Assembly: GCA_047518105.1 (NCBI GenBank)
Contig: JAKZRQ010000230.1
Coordinates: 1-14,248, forward strand
DNA from: VXYL01 sp047518105
Lineage (GTDB): Bacteria; Pseudomonadota; Gammaproteobacteria; Pseudomonadales; Azotimanducaceae
Direction of reading: 5' to 3'
DNA length: 14,248 bases
Both the position numbers and the translations under genes were made by a program. The notes beneath the pieces were generated by a model, which ran no database searches, was not told where the DNA came from, and saw only the letters and a list, made by a program, of their open reading frames with translations. Of the stretch, positions 9,358-14,248 are shown piece by piece (within the stretch, counting starts at the first letter, position 1; every line of letters starts with the position of its first letter).

Positions 9358-10158
9358 TCAGCCACCGCCCGCGCCATCGTCCAGCGCGATCACCTGATCG
9401 TCGCTTGGCGTGCGCTTGTTCACCACGGGGGCGCCGCGGTAGGTCACTCTGCCCGCACCGGCGACTTCGATGTCGACCCGGCCTTCGGCCCAGACGAACG
9501 CCTGCCCCGCGCCGCCGACATCGACAGCGGCGTTGGTGCTGCGCACGCCGCTGCCGCGGTACAGGCCCGAGCCACCAACGTCGATGGCCACCTCATCCGC
9601 CATGCCTGCGGCGGTGACGCGGCCCGAGCCGCCGATGGAGCAGCGCAACGTCGTTGCCGCCAGACCGTCGATCACCACCGCGGCCGCACCGCCCACGTCG
9701 ACGGCGACATCTCTCCAGACGACGGGCGACGCGTCGATCTCGCCCGAACCGGACGCCGCCAGCGTCAGCGCATCGCCCGGCTGCATGCCCCGGATCGCCA
9801 CCCGGCCACTGCCGGACACGCGCACCGATGCCAGACTCGGCAAGGTCACGCGGAACGCGATGGGGACGGTGGGCCGGACCCCGTCGATCCAGTCCACCTC
9901 GCGCCCGAGAATCAGCGCCGTGCCACGACGCTCGACGCGAACCGACCCGACGACGTCGTCCTCCGCCGATACCGACACGGCGTATTCCCCGGACGAGATT
10001 GCGACGTTCGCGGCACCGTTCAGCACCACTCGATCGAAGCCGTCGACGTCGTAGGTCTCGATTACGACGTTGCCCGACCCTTCGCCGGTGTAGCACGCGG
10101 CCGGAACCAGCGAAACCAGTGCCAGGGCCAGTGACTGAGAAAGCCGACGACGGCACAT
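9358..10158 (-). CDS. head GIN domain (DUF2807) protein, putative lipoprotein
   Basis: A 266-residue exported protein. Basic MCRRR is followed by a hydrophobic core (10-19) and PAAC, with Cys22 as probable lipidation site; Pro at -3 is atypical, so a plain signal peptide is possible. GSGNVVIETYDVDGFDRVVLNGAANVAI starts the domain (split over 27-54). Seven Gly-rich rungs follow: VSGSGR 114-119, ASGSGE 135-140, VGGAAA 155-160, IGGSGR 175-180, VGGSGLYRG 194-202, VGGAGQA 214-220 and VAGAGRVTYRG 232-242. This is the regular pattern of a DUF2807 beta-helix. Molecular function is unknown in this family. GGAGG lies 6 nt before the ATG, an unusually strong site here. It appears to be the first gene of the queA-secF operon. 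Confidence 0.88.
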   Translation of the reverse strand: MCRRRLSQSLALALVSLVPAACYTGEGSGNVVIETYDVDGFDRVVLNGAANVAISSGEYAVSVSAEDDVVGSVRVERRGTALILGREVDWIDGVRPTVPIAFRVTLPSLASVRVSGSGRVAIRGMQPGDALTLAASGSGEIDASPVVWRDVAVDVGGAAAVVIDGLAATTLRCSIGGSGRVTAAGMADEVAIDVGGSGLYRGSGVRSTNAAVDVGGAGQAFVWAEGRVDIEVAGAGRVTYRGAPVVNKRTPSDDQVIALDDGAGGG

Positions 10159-10220
10159 GTTCAGCCTCCGAGGTCAAGCAAAGGCGGGCAGTGTTAGGCG
10201 AACCGCGGCGGGTTGCAAGC

Positions 10221-10248
10221 TTGACTCGCGCAGCGTTTGACGGACAAT
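10221..10248 (+). promoter_or_regulatory. predicted sigma-70 promoter of tRNA-Leu
   Basis: TTGACT (10221-10226) and GACAAT (10243-10248) are separated by 16 bp, matching 5/6 and 4/6 consensus positions. Transcription would start near 10255, about 19 nt before the mature tRNA. The bases after the -10 are GC-rich (GCCCGTCCC), as in the discriminators of stringently controlled stable-RNA promoters. This is a prediction from sequence only. Confidence 0.5.
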
Positions 10249-10273
10249 GCCCGTCCCTCCGTTCGCGATCCGG

Positions 10274-10360
10274 GCCTGGGTGGCGGAACCGGTAGACGCG
10301 CCAGACTCAAAATCTGGTATGGGAAACCATGTGAGAGTTCGAGTCTCTCCCCAGGCACCA
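10274..10360 (+). tRNA. tRNA-Leu (anticodon CAA)
   Basis: An 87-nt class II tRNA with encoded CCA. Acceptor GCCTGGG (10274-10280) pairs with CCCAGGC (10350-10356), then A73 and CCA (10358-10360). The D stem is GCG/CGC. The anticodon stem CCAGA/TCTGG encloses loop CTCAAAA with anticodon CAA at 10308-10310, reading UUG. The long variable arm ATGG-GAAA-CCAT is typical of tRNA-Leu. The T arm is GAGAG-TTCGAGT-CTCTC. It is divergent from the queA operon; the AbiE remnants lie immediately 3'. Confidence 0.97.
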
Positions 10361-10371
10361 ACACTCCCCAA

Positions 10372-10387
10372 CGCCGGTCGTCCGGCG
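10372..10387 (+). terminator. GC-rich hairpin 3' of tRNA-Leu, possible terminator
   Basis: CGCCGG-TCGT-CCGGCG forms a perfect 6-bp stem with a 4-nt loop, 11 nt past the tRNA 3' end. No T tract follows, so it is not a standard intrinsic terminator; it could be a processing or pausing site. It directly adjoins the stop codon of the abiEii remnant on the other strand. Confidence 0.35.
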
Positions 10388-10620
10388 CTACGCGCGCCCG
10401 CCGATCCTGCGCAACGCGGCCTCGATTCCGTGCAGCGACGAGCGCCGATCCTCGGTCGGCAAATAGGCGAGATCGATGTCCACGGACAGGCGCCGCAGGT
10501 TCCTGACGAACAGGTTGATCGCGGTCCCGCCCTTCAGCGCGAAGCACATCTCCCCGCCACGAGCGGAAGGGCCCGCATCAGCAGCCCAACCTGGCGAAGG
10601 TGCCGCTCATCCGACGGCAT
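10388..10620 (-). pseudogene. abiEii: AbiEii-type nucleotidyltransferase toxin, frameshifted and truncated
   Basis: The ATG at 10620 has GGAGG 6 nt upstream and overlaps the abiEi stop by 14 bp, as in intact abiE operons. The first 23 codons read MPSDERHLRQVGLLMRALPL-VAG. The family sequence then continues in another frame as MCFALKGGTAINLFVRNLRR and LSVDIDLAYLPTEDRRSSLH, ending GIEAALRRIGGRA then TAG. The switch lies at a four-G run (10552-10555); one more G would restore one frame. The nucleotidyltransferase motifs GGT and DID are present, but only about 77 codons remain of a toxin usually nearer 280-300, and the break lies beside the tRNA-Leu gene. The type IV toxin would nucleotidylate a cellular target; this copy should be inactive. 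Confidence 0.85.
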
Positions 10621-11452
10621 CGAGGTCCTCCGGTACCGTGATCTGGTACTTCGGGTCGAGCTTCCCCCCTCTCGCCAGCATCCGCTTGCCGCTGCCGAGG
10701 TCGACGCCTGCCCGATCCATCCGCTCCAGCCATGCGTGCCCAGTCCGTTCGGCGAACCAAAGGAACAGGTGCCTGACTTTCACACTACGGCACTCGCGCA
10801 ACAGACCGTCCATACGCCTCGGACTGACATTTGCCAGACCATCCATCAACGCGCCCACCTGGTGGAACGTCTCCTTGTCCGGTAGCTCGTCCAGCAACTC
10901 CAGCACCGCCCGTTCGGGAGTCGAAAGGACGATCGGCCACTCGCCGTCGCCGAAGCGCCGCCACGTCAGACTGCCATGGACCGCCTCTACGTCACCCCCG
11001 GCGTCATTCGCAAGGATCGCCTTGAGCCGTCGGACTCCATCCGCGATCGGCTCGCTGCGGAACAACTTGCGCGCGTTGTGGAACACGAACGCCGTATCCA
11101 TCGGCAGCTTACCGAGCCAGCCCGGTGCCGGGTCGTCCCCGTACAGGTGAACCTCGCGCGGCGGCCCGCTCGACGCATAGTGTCCGAACCCCTGCAATTC
11201 CAGCGCCGTGCGCCCGCCGACAACTATTGGTCGCTCCAGCACCAACTGCAGCGAGACGACCACATGCTGCCAGCGAAGCGGCACGGTCGCCTCCTCGACG
11301 CCGGGGGTGTGCAACGGGCGCCGGAACACGCCCCGCGTGACGGGCTGCAGCCAGCCGCTTTCGACATAGCGGCTGCGCAACGGACTCGAGTAGCCCATGC
11401 GCGTGAACCACGCCGCATCAGCCACCAGGCCCTCGGGCAGAAGCCGATGCAA
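10607..11452 (-). CDS. abiEi: AbiEi-family antitoxin (type IV toxin-antitoxin system), probably decaying
   Basis: A 281-residue protein from the TTG at 11452. The N-terminal part (about 1-75, LLPEGLVADAAWFTRMGYSS, RSRYVESGWLQPVTRGVFRR) is the winged-helix AbiEi domain; about 76-281 is the C-terminal antitoxin domain (VVGGRTALELQGFGHYASSG, RAVLELLDELPD). AbiEi both neutralises the AbiEii toxin and represses its operon by binding upstream inverted repeats. The start is doubtful. Family-like sequence extends upstream in the same frame (NRDKLNHLHRLLPEG) to an ATG at 11485, but codon 4 after that ATG is TAA (11474-11476). Translation must therefore begin at the TTG, which lacks a ribosome-binding site, or the gene is a pseudogene. 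Its toxin partner is broken, so selection may be relaxed. The body of the frame is otherwise open. Confidence 0.82.
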   Translation of the reverse strand: MHRLLPEGLVADAAWFTRMGYSSPLRSRYVESGWLQPVTRGVFRRPLHTPGVEEATVPLRWQHVVVSLQLVLERPIVVGGRTALELQGFGHYASSGPPREVHLYGDDPAPGWLGKLPMDTAFVFHNARKLFRSEPIADGVRRLKAILANDAGGDVEAVHGSLTWRRFGDGEWPIVLSTPERAVLELLDELPDKETFHQVGALMDGLANVSPRRMDGLLRECRSVKVRHLFLWFAERTGHAWLERMDRAGVDLGSGKRMLARGGKLDPKYQITVPEDLDAVG

Positions 11453-11492
11453 GTGGTTTAGCTTATCGCGATTTTAATAACTCATGATGATG

Positions 11493-11522
11493 AATACAGA
11501 TGTGTATCAAACCGACTGTCAA
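11493..11522 (-). promoter_or_regulatory. predicted abiE promoter with overlapping inverted-repeat operator
   Basis: On the minus strand, TTGACA (11522-11517, perfect -35) is followed after 18 bp by TGTATT (11498-11493, 4/6 -10). The inverted repeat ATACA-CATC-TGTAT (11507-11494) covers the -10 element, a natural operator position for an autorepressor such as AbiEi. Transcription would begin near 11485-11487, at the upstream ATG, suggesting a leaderless mRNA. All from sequence inspection. Confidence 0.5.
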
Positions 11523-11679
11523 GTTCGCAGCGTGCACGTGGGATTTTCGGGCGCGAAAGTAGAATGAACGGTCGGACGAGGCGGACGCCTGTGTCGACGT
11601 GCGCGTAGTCTGCTGCTATGGGATGCCGGAAGTGGAGGCGGCAGATTGACGCTTCGCGACGCAAGCACTTGGCTGCTGA

Positions 11680-11874
11680 CTAGCCCGCATTTCTCACCAG
11701 GGGCCGTGGTGATCGCGGAGGATTTTGGGCCCGTGTGTACACGGGGCCAAAAGACCCGCGAGGGCGCGGCCAGCGCAGTCCGCCATCGGCACGATCATCG
11801 ACATCGCGTTCAAACTAGTGAAACCCAAGAGCTTTTTGACGCCGACAAGCGGCCTGGTGAGAAATGCGGGCTAG
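11680..11874 (+). mobile_element. 195-bp insertion-sequence remnant or MITE-like element
   Basis: It is bounded by perfect 22-bp terminal inverted repeats (11680-11701 and 11853-11874; outer end CTAGCCCGCATTTCTCACC). The left end includes a hairpin (11730-11745). On the plus strand a frame open from 11713 ends in the right repeat and reads IDIAFKLVKPKSFLTPTSG then LVRNAG and TAG at 11872-11874. A coding tail ending inside a terminal repeat is typical of insertion sequences, so I infer an internal deletion joining the left end to the transposase C-terminus. No transposase catalytic region remains and no target duplication is evident. The CTAG-type end recalls some IS families, but I do not assign one. 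Confidence 0.6.
11730..11745. repeat. hairpin in left end of the mobile element (copy A)
   Basis: CCCGTGT-GT-ACACGGG, a 7-bp perfect stem with a 2-bp centre. The surrounding 20 bp (11729-11748) recur identically and in the same orientation at 14134-14153, although the adjoining 49 bp are inverted between the two sites. Confidence 0.75.
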
Positions 11875-11895
11875 GCCACCGGCGCCGATCTGAGG

Positions 11896-11917
11896 CGTAG
11901 TACACCAGCTAGCACTT
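11896..11917 (+). repeat. 22-bp direct repeat, copy 1
   Basis: CGTAGTACACC-AGCTAGCACTT. It recurs at 12122-12143 with one change (C to T at the tenth base). The two copies bracket about 200 bp that become strongly AT-rich toward the second copy. Confidence 0.8.
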
Positions 11918-12107
11918 AGAAACATGGAATGGGTTGCGCGGGCATGCATGACGCTGCACCTGATGTGGGGAGATTTTCTCCTTGATTCAATATCTTGGGG
12001 ACAGGAGAATTGCGCCGGTCTGCCTAAACTCGCCTTCGCAATGCGGCGTTCGTCCGCTCCGCCAATAATGTCTTACAACTTATTGATTATATTATATTTT
12101 ATCGTAT

Positions 12108-12125
12108 TACGGAGAGATATCCGTA
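12108..12125. repeat. inverted repeat TACGGA-N6-TCCGTA
   Basis: A perfect 6-bp dyad with a 6-bp centre (GAGATA), at the edge of the AT-rich patch and overlapping the start of the second direct-repeat copy. It has the size of a dimeric regulator site or a transposon end; which one cannot be told. Confidence 0.5.
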
Positions 12126-12143
12126 GTACATCAGCTAGCACTT
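12122..12143 (+). repeat. 22-bp direct repeat, copy 2
   Basis: Matches 11896-11917 at 21 of 22 positions. Spacing between copy starts is 226 bp. It could mark a past insertion, a duplication or a recombination site. Confidence 0.8.
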
Positions 12144-12318
12144 TGCATCGTCGGGGCTCGCCGGGGTGGTTGTCACCGTCGTGAGTCCCATTCAAAAGGA
12201 TGGCCGATGTCAAATTACGACCCTCCCAATGCGTTGTCACCAATCCGGACCCGCTCGGCCCGTTGGTCCGGCCTGTCGGTAGCGGAACCCGGCCAAGCCC
12301 GGCGCCCTTTCGCGCATC

Positions 12319-13017
12319 TCAGGAATCGGGCGTTGCCCCCGGGCCCGGAGCGGCGCGCAGGATCACCTCCATTACCGCCAAATCCGCTGCCGCGAACTCG
12401 AACTTGGCCCGGATCGCCTTGAGCTCGTGACCCTGCGCGACCCATAGGGCCAGTTGGGCCGCCACCGTCGTGTCCGCCTCGGGGTGAGCCCGCTCGTATA
12501 CCGCGATCCTCCGGACGATCCGGTCGATCTCGGACGGCATCGTAGTCACGGAAAACACATCGGCGGAAGTGGGATTGTCCTTCTCGAAGTCCACGCAGTA
12601 CGCCACGAACGTAATCGGCAGCCGCTCCCCCGGTCCCAGCCGAACAAACGCGCGCTCCCCGTCGCTAACGTACGATCCGTCCCGCCCGTAAAGTTGCGTT
12701 GCGACCATGTTCTGCCGGCTGCCACGGTTGCGAAAGTACATCGGCACCGCCATTCGGACATCGATTGCCACGTACGCCTCGCTCCCGCTCACCAGCCGAC
12801 CCTGCAGTACGGTCCCCGAAGACCCGCCCGTACCCGAAACCGATTCGAGGGCGACCTCCCCGCGCGCCAGCGCCTCATGCAGGTCGACCACCGGATCTTC
12901 ACCATACGCGGTCGCCGCCAAGGCCACCGCAACGGTCGCGAACAGCACCCCGATACCGATGCCCACGCGGCTCCCGCGATGCTCGTTGCCCGCCGACCGC
13001 CTCCACCGTTCTCTCAT
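12319..13017 (-). CDS. secreted protein of unknown function
   Basis: A 232-residue protein whose family I do not recognise. I chose the ATG at 13017 because AAGGAGG lies about 6 nt upstream, a near-perfect site; the open frame to 13194 is uncharged by any start signal. A basic N-terminus (MRERWRRS) precedes a hydrophobic stretch at 19-38 (VGIGIGVLFATVAVALAATA), reading as a signal peptide with cleavage near 39-40, or a membrane anchor. The middle (about 60-160) looks beta-rich; the rest is helical with regularly spaced charges. The single Cys141 (AYCVDFEKDNP) and AAQLALW (187-192 with Gln188) vaguely recall the Cys and Q-x-A-x-W of bacterial thioester domains, but this is weak. It follows the 13191-13919 gene by 173 bp on the same strand and may share its transcript. 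Confidence 0.75.
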   Translation of the reverse strand: MRERWRRSAGNEHRGSRVGIGIGVLFATVAVALAATAYGEDPVVDLHEALARGEVALESVSGTGGSSGTVLQGRLVSGSEAYVAIDVRMAVPMYFRNRGSRQNMVATQLYGRDGSYVSDGERAFVRLGPGERLPITFVAYCVDFEKDNPTSADVFSVTTMPSEIDRIVRRIAVYERAHPEADTTVAAQLALWVAQGHELKAIRAKFEFAAADLAVMEVILRAAPGPGATPDS

Positions 13018-13190
13018 CGGATCCCTCCTTTTCCCCTCGCGCCACGTCGACCATCGCTTCCGCGGACTCGGTACCCCCAATCCCAAATGCCCATTGCCCC
13101 CTTGCCGAAACGTGCCGCCGACCGCGGCGACGCATGGGAGGACCGGACTGGCGCTTGCCCGCCCCGCCGCATGTGCCCACGGTACACCCC

Positions 13191-13919
13191 TCACTGCACT
13201 TCAACCAAGCCATTCGCCGCGAATACCACCTCGCCGCCAAAATGAATCCGCACAGAGCCGGCCGCCTGATGCGCCGCCTTCGTCCACTTCCCCGTCGGTC
13301 CCATCAACGGCGCGAGCGCCGTGTACAGCTTCTCCACGCGCGGCACGTCCCCTTCGTTGTAGCCCCACTCGACCGGCGACGACGGCGTGATCAGAAAATA
13401 GGTGATCTGCTCCGGGCCGCGGACATCGACACCGCCCTCCTGCAGCACCGTTGCGAGTTGCGCCGCGTACCGCCTTGTCGCCGGATTCGTCCACGTCTCG
13501 TGCGTGATCGAAACCGACATGCCCACCCCCGCGAACTCCGGCGCGAACCGCCGGACCGCCTCCACCAACCCCGCTCGCAACGCGGGCGCCAACGGCGTGA
13601 ACTCGTACTTCGCCGCTACGCGCCGCAGCTTCTCGATGTCCTCCCGAAGTCCCGCCAGGGCCGCCTCCTGATCCGCATCCGGCCGAACCTCCCGCGCCAG
13701 TTCCTCGAAGGGTTCGAGCTGCGCTCGGATGTCCCGCAGGCTCGCCTGGTCTTCCGCCCTGCGCCCTGCTTCCGCCTTCTTTCCGAAATAGTAGGAACCG
13801 AAGCCCCCGGCGGCCGTCGCAAGAAGACCCCCAACGATCACTATCTGGCTCCAAGTCTGGAGCGTCTCCGTGCCCACCCCGGCCTCCATCGTCCAATCGG
13901 GTGCCCCGAACTCCGACAC
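13191..13919 (-). CDS. membrane-anchored coiled-coil protein of unknown function
   Basis: A 242-residue protein from the GTG at 13919; I do not recognise the family. The GTG has AAGGG with 8-nt spacing, whereas the ATG at 13889 (232 residues) lacks a ribosome-binding site, so I prefer the GTG without certainty. One transmembrane helix (about 24-46, SQIVIVGGLLATAAGGFGSYYFG) is followed by a charged coiled coil (about 48-105, KKAEAGRRAEDQASLRDI, then LREDIEKLRR). A C-terminal globular domain (about 108-242) contains RRYAAQLATVLQEGGVDV, an alpha/beta-looking stretch, and ends HFGGEVVFAANGLVEVQ. The frame runs on upstream into the inverted element end near 14174, but that part is not supported. 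It is the first of two genes between the inverted repeat ends. Confidence 0.7.
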   Translation of the reverse strand: MSEFGAPDWTMEAGVGTETLQTWSQIVIVGGLLATAAGGFGSYYFGKKAEAGRRAEDQASLRDIRAQLEPFEELAREVRPDADQEAALAGLREDIEKLRRVAAKYEFTPLAPALRAGLVEAVRRFAPEFAGVGMSVSITHETWTNPATRRYAAQLATVLQEGGVDVRGPEQITYFLITPSSPVEWGYNEGDVPRVEKLYTALAPLMGPTGKWTKAAHQAAGSVRIHFGGEVVFAANGLVEVQ

Positions 13920-14155
13920 GCACCGGCCCTTAGCTGCCGCGCAACTCGGTCCACCGGGATCCTGTCCATTCCTGCTGCCGCCTGCGCCAAGGGGCCGTTC
14001 CTCGCCACGGCGGTTTCCACCTGCCGGACACAGTCCTCTTGTGCCCACTGGCCTACCGGCTCGGCCGCCCGACAGCAGGCGTATTGCTCCCAACCGTAGC
14101 CCGCTATGCTTTCGGTCGCGAGCACGCGCACGTGCCCGTGTGTACACGGGGCCAA
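13841..14155 (-). other. overlapping open frame, possible gene remnant
   Basis: A 104-codon frame starts inside the hairpin of the right-hand element end and overlaps the beginning of the coiled-coil gene in another frame. The middle part (YGWEQYACCRAAEPVGQWAQ, then EDCVRQVETAVARNGPLAQA) has a protein-like composition and high third-position GC, unlike the Arg/Pro-rich shadow frames nearby. It might be the tail of a gene whose 5' end was removed by insertion. It could equally be chance; no family recognised. Confidence 0.25.
14135..14150. repeat. hairpin next to the inverted element end (copy B)
   Basis: CCCGTGT-GT-ACACGGG, identical to 11730-11745. Its 20-bp context keeps the same orientation as copy A while the neighbouring 49-bp repeat is inverted. 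Confidence 0.75.
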
Positions 14156-14200
14156 AATCCTCCGCGATCATCACGGCCCCTGGTGAGAAATGCGGGCTAG
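14152..14200 (-). repeat. inverted copy of the mobile-element left end
   Basis: These 49 bp are the reverse complement of 11680-11728 with a single mismatch, and their outer 22 bp are identical to both ends of the 195-bp remnant. The outer end (CTAG at 14197-14200) faces right, so this end and the one at 11680 face outward and bound about 2.5 kb. Sequence beyond the hairpin differs from copy A. No target duplication is seen around 11680 and 14200. Confidence 0.8.
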
Positions 14201-14247
14201 GGCACCTGGCTGCCAGGCGTCCAGCGATACTTGATGTCGTGCATGCA
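14197..14247 (-). CDS. possible partial gene cut by the element end
   Basis: On the minus strand a frame enters from the right edge and reads CMHDIKYRWTPGSQVP, then a TAG provided by the first bases of the element end. It may be a gene interrupted by the insertion. Sixteen codons do not allow identification. Confidence 0.15.
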   Translation of the reverse strand, partial: CMHDIKYRWTPGSQVP

Positions 14248-14248
14248 C

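Larger units (their letters stand above)
11453..12318. other. 866-bp stretch without a convincing intact gene
   Basis: From right of abiEi this holds the abiE promoter, about 160 bp with nothing recognisable (11523-11679), the 195-bp mobile-element remnant, an AT-rich patch (about 12060-12120) flanked by a 22-bp direct repeat, and about 175 bp up to the next gene end. The short open frames here (for example 11646-11900 and 11924-12184 on the plus strand) cross repeat boundaries and resemble no family I know. Confidence 0.6.

Noticed and set aside
11924..12184. 86-codon plus-strand frame through the AT-rich patch
   Set aside because: It spans the interval between the direct repeats and ends just past the second copy, has no clear ribosome-binding site and no recognisable sequence.
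12207..12422. 71-codon plus-strand frame starting MSNYDPPNALSPIRTRS with AAGGA 6 nt upstream
   Set aside because: The start signal is attractive, but the frame soon runs antisense into the secreted-protein gene and becomes Pro/Arg-rich. At most the first 30 or so codons could be a truncated gene start; not enough to call.
12699..14099. 466-codon plus-strand open frame
   Set aside because: Extremely Arg/Pro-rich composition, opposite two leftward genes with signal or membrane segments and good starts; it looks like a shadow.
10361..14248. Second copy of the tRNA-Leu 3' end as an attR-like site
   Set aside because: Looked for the T-arm/acceptor sequence in the accessory part by eye and did not find it within the window.
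10361..14248. CRISPR array in the repeat-rich accessory region
   Set aside because: The repeats seen are inverted or paired copies with irregular spacing; there is no series of regularly spaced direct repeats.

Overview
The window looks like a chromosomal segment of a high-GC gammaproteobacterium. Two conserved housekeeping blocks are present: divergent trmJ and suhB, and a leftward queA-tgt-yajC-secD-secF operon next to a tRNA-Leu(CAA) gene. From memory (not checked), Pseudomonas keeps nearly the same order: trmJ, suhB, a small lipoprotein gene, secF, secD, yajC, tgt, queA, tRNA-Leu. The exact taxon cannot be fixed from the sequence. Two envelope lipoprotein genes sit inside this block: an S41 protease between suhB and secF, and a head-GIN-domain (DUF2807) protein just upstream of queA.

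Layout of the core (1-10360). A possible tail of an unidentified rightward gene ends at 36. trmJ (leftward, 256-1014) and suhB (rightward, 1125-1997) diverge from a 110-bp spacer. The S41 protease lipoprotein follows suhB and converges on secF with only 20 bp between. Reading leftward from 10158, the order is DUF2807 lipoprotein, queA, tgt, yajC, secD, secF. Most junctions are tight or overlapping (TGA/GTG abutting, 8-bp and 17-bp overlaps, TGATG), so this is very likely one operon. It pairs the two queuosine tRNA-modification enzymes with the SecDF-YajC translocon accessory complex. tRNA-Leu is transcribed the other way from a recognisable promoter.

Layout of the accessory region (10361-14248). 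The conserved block stops at the 3' end of the tRNA. Next comes a decaying AbiE (type IV) toxin-antitoxin pair. The antitoxin abiEi is nearly complete but has an in-frame stop just after its best upstream ATG. The toxin abiEii is frameshifted and cut short next to the tRNA. Beyond it lies a patchwork of repeats: a 195-bp mobile-element remnant with perfect 22-bp terminal inverted repeats (11680-11874), a 22-bp direct repeat flanking an AT-rich patch, and an inverted 49-bp copy of the element end at 14152-14200. Between the outermost inverted ends are two leftward genes for envelope proteins I do not recognise: a membrane-anchored coiled-coil protein and a secreted protein. No transposase, integrase or CRISPR array is visible.

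The least explained part is this two-gene cassette bounded by inverted mobile-element ends. The most instructive part is the AbiE locus, where the steps of decay can be read directly.
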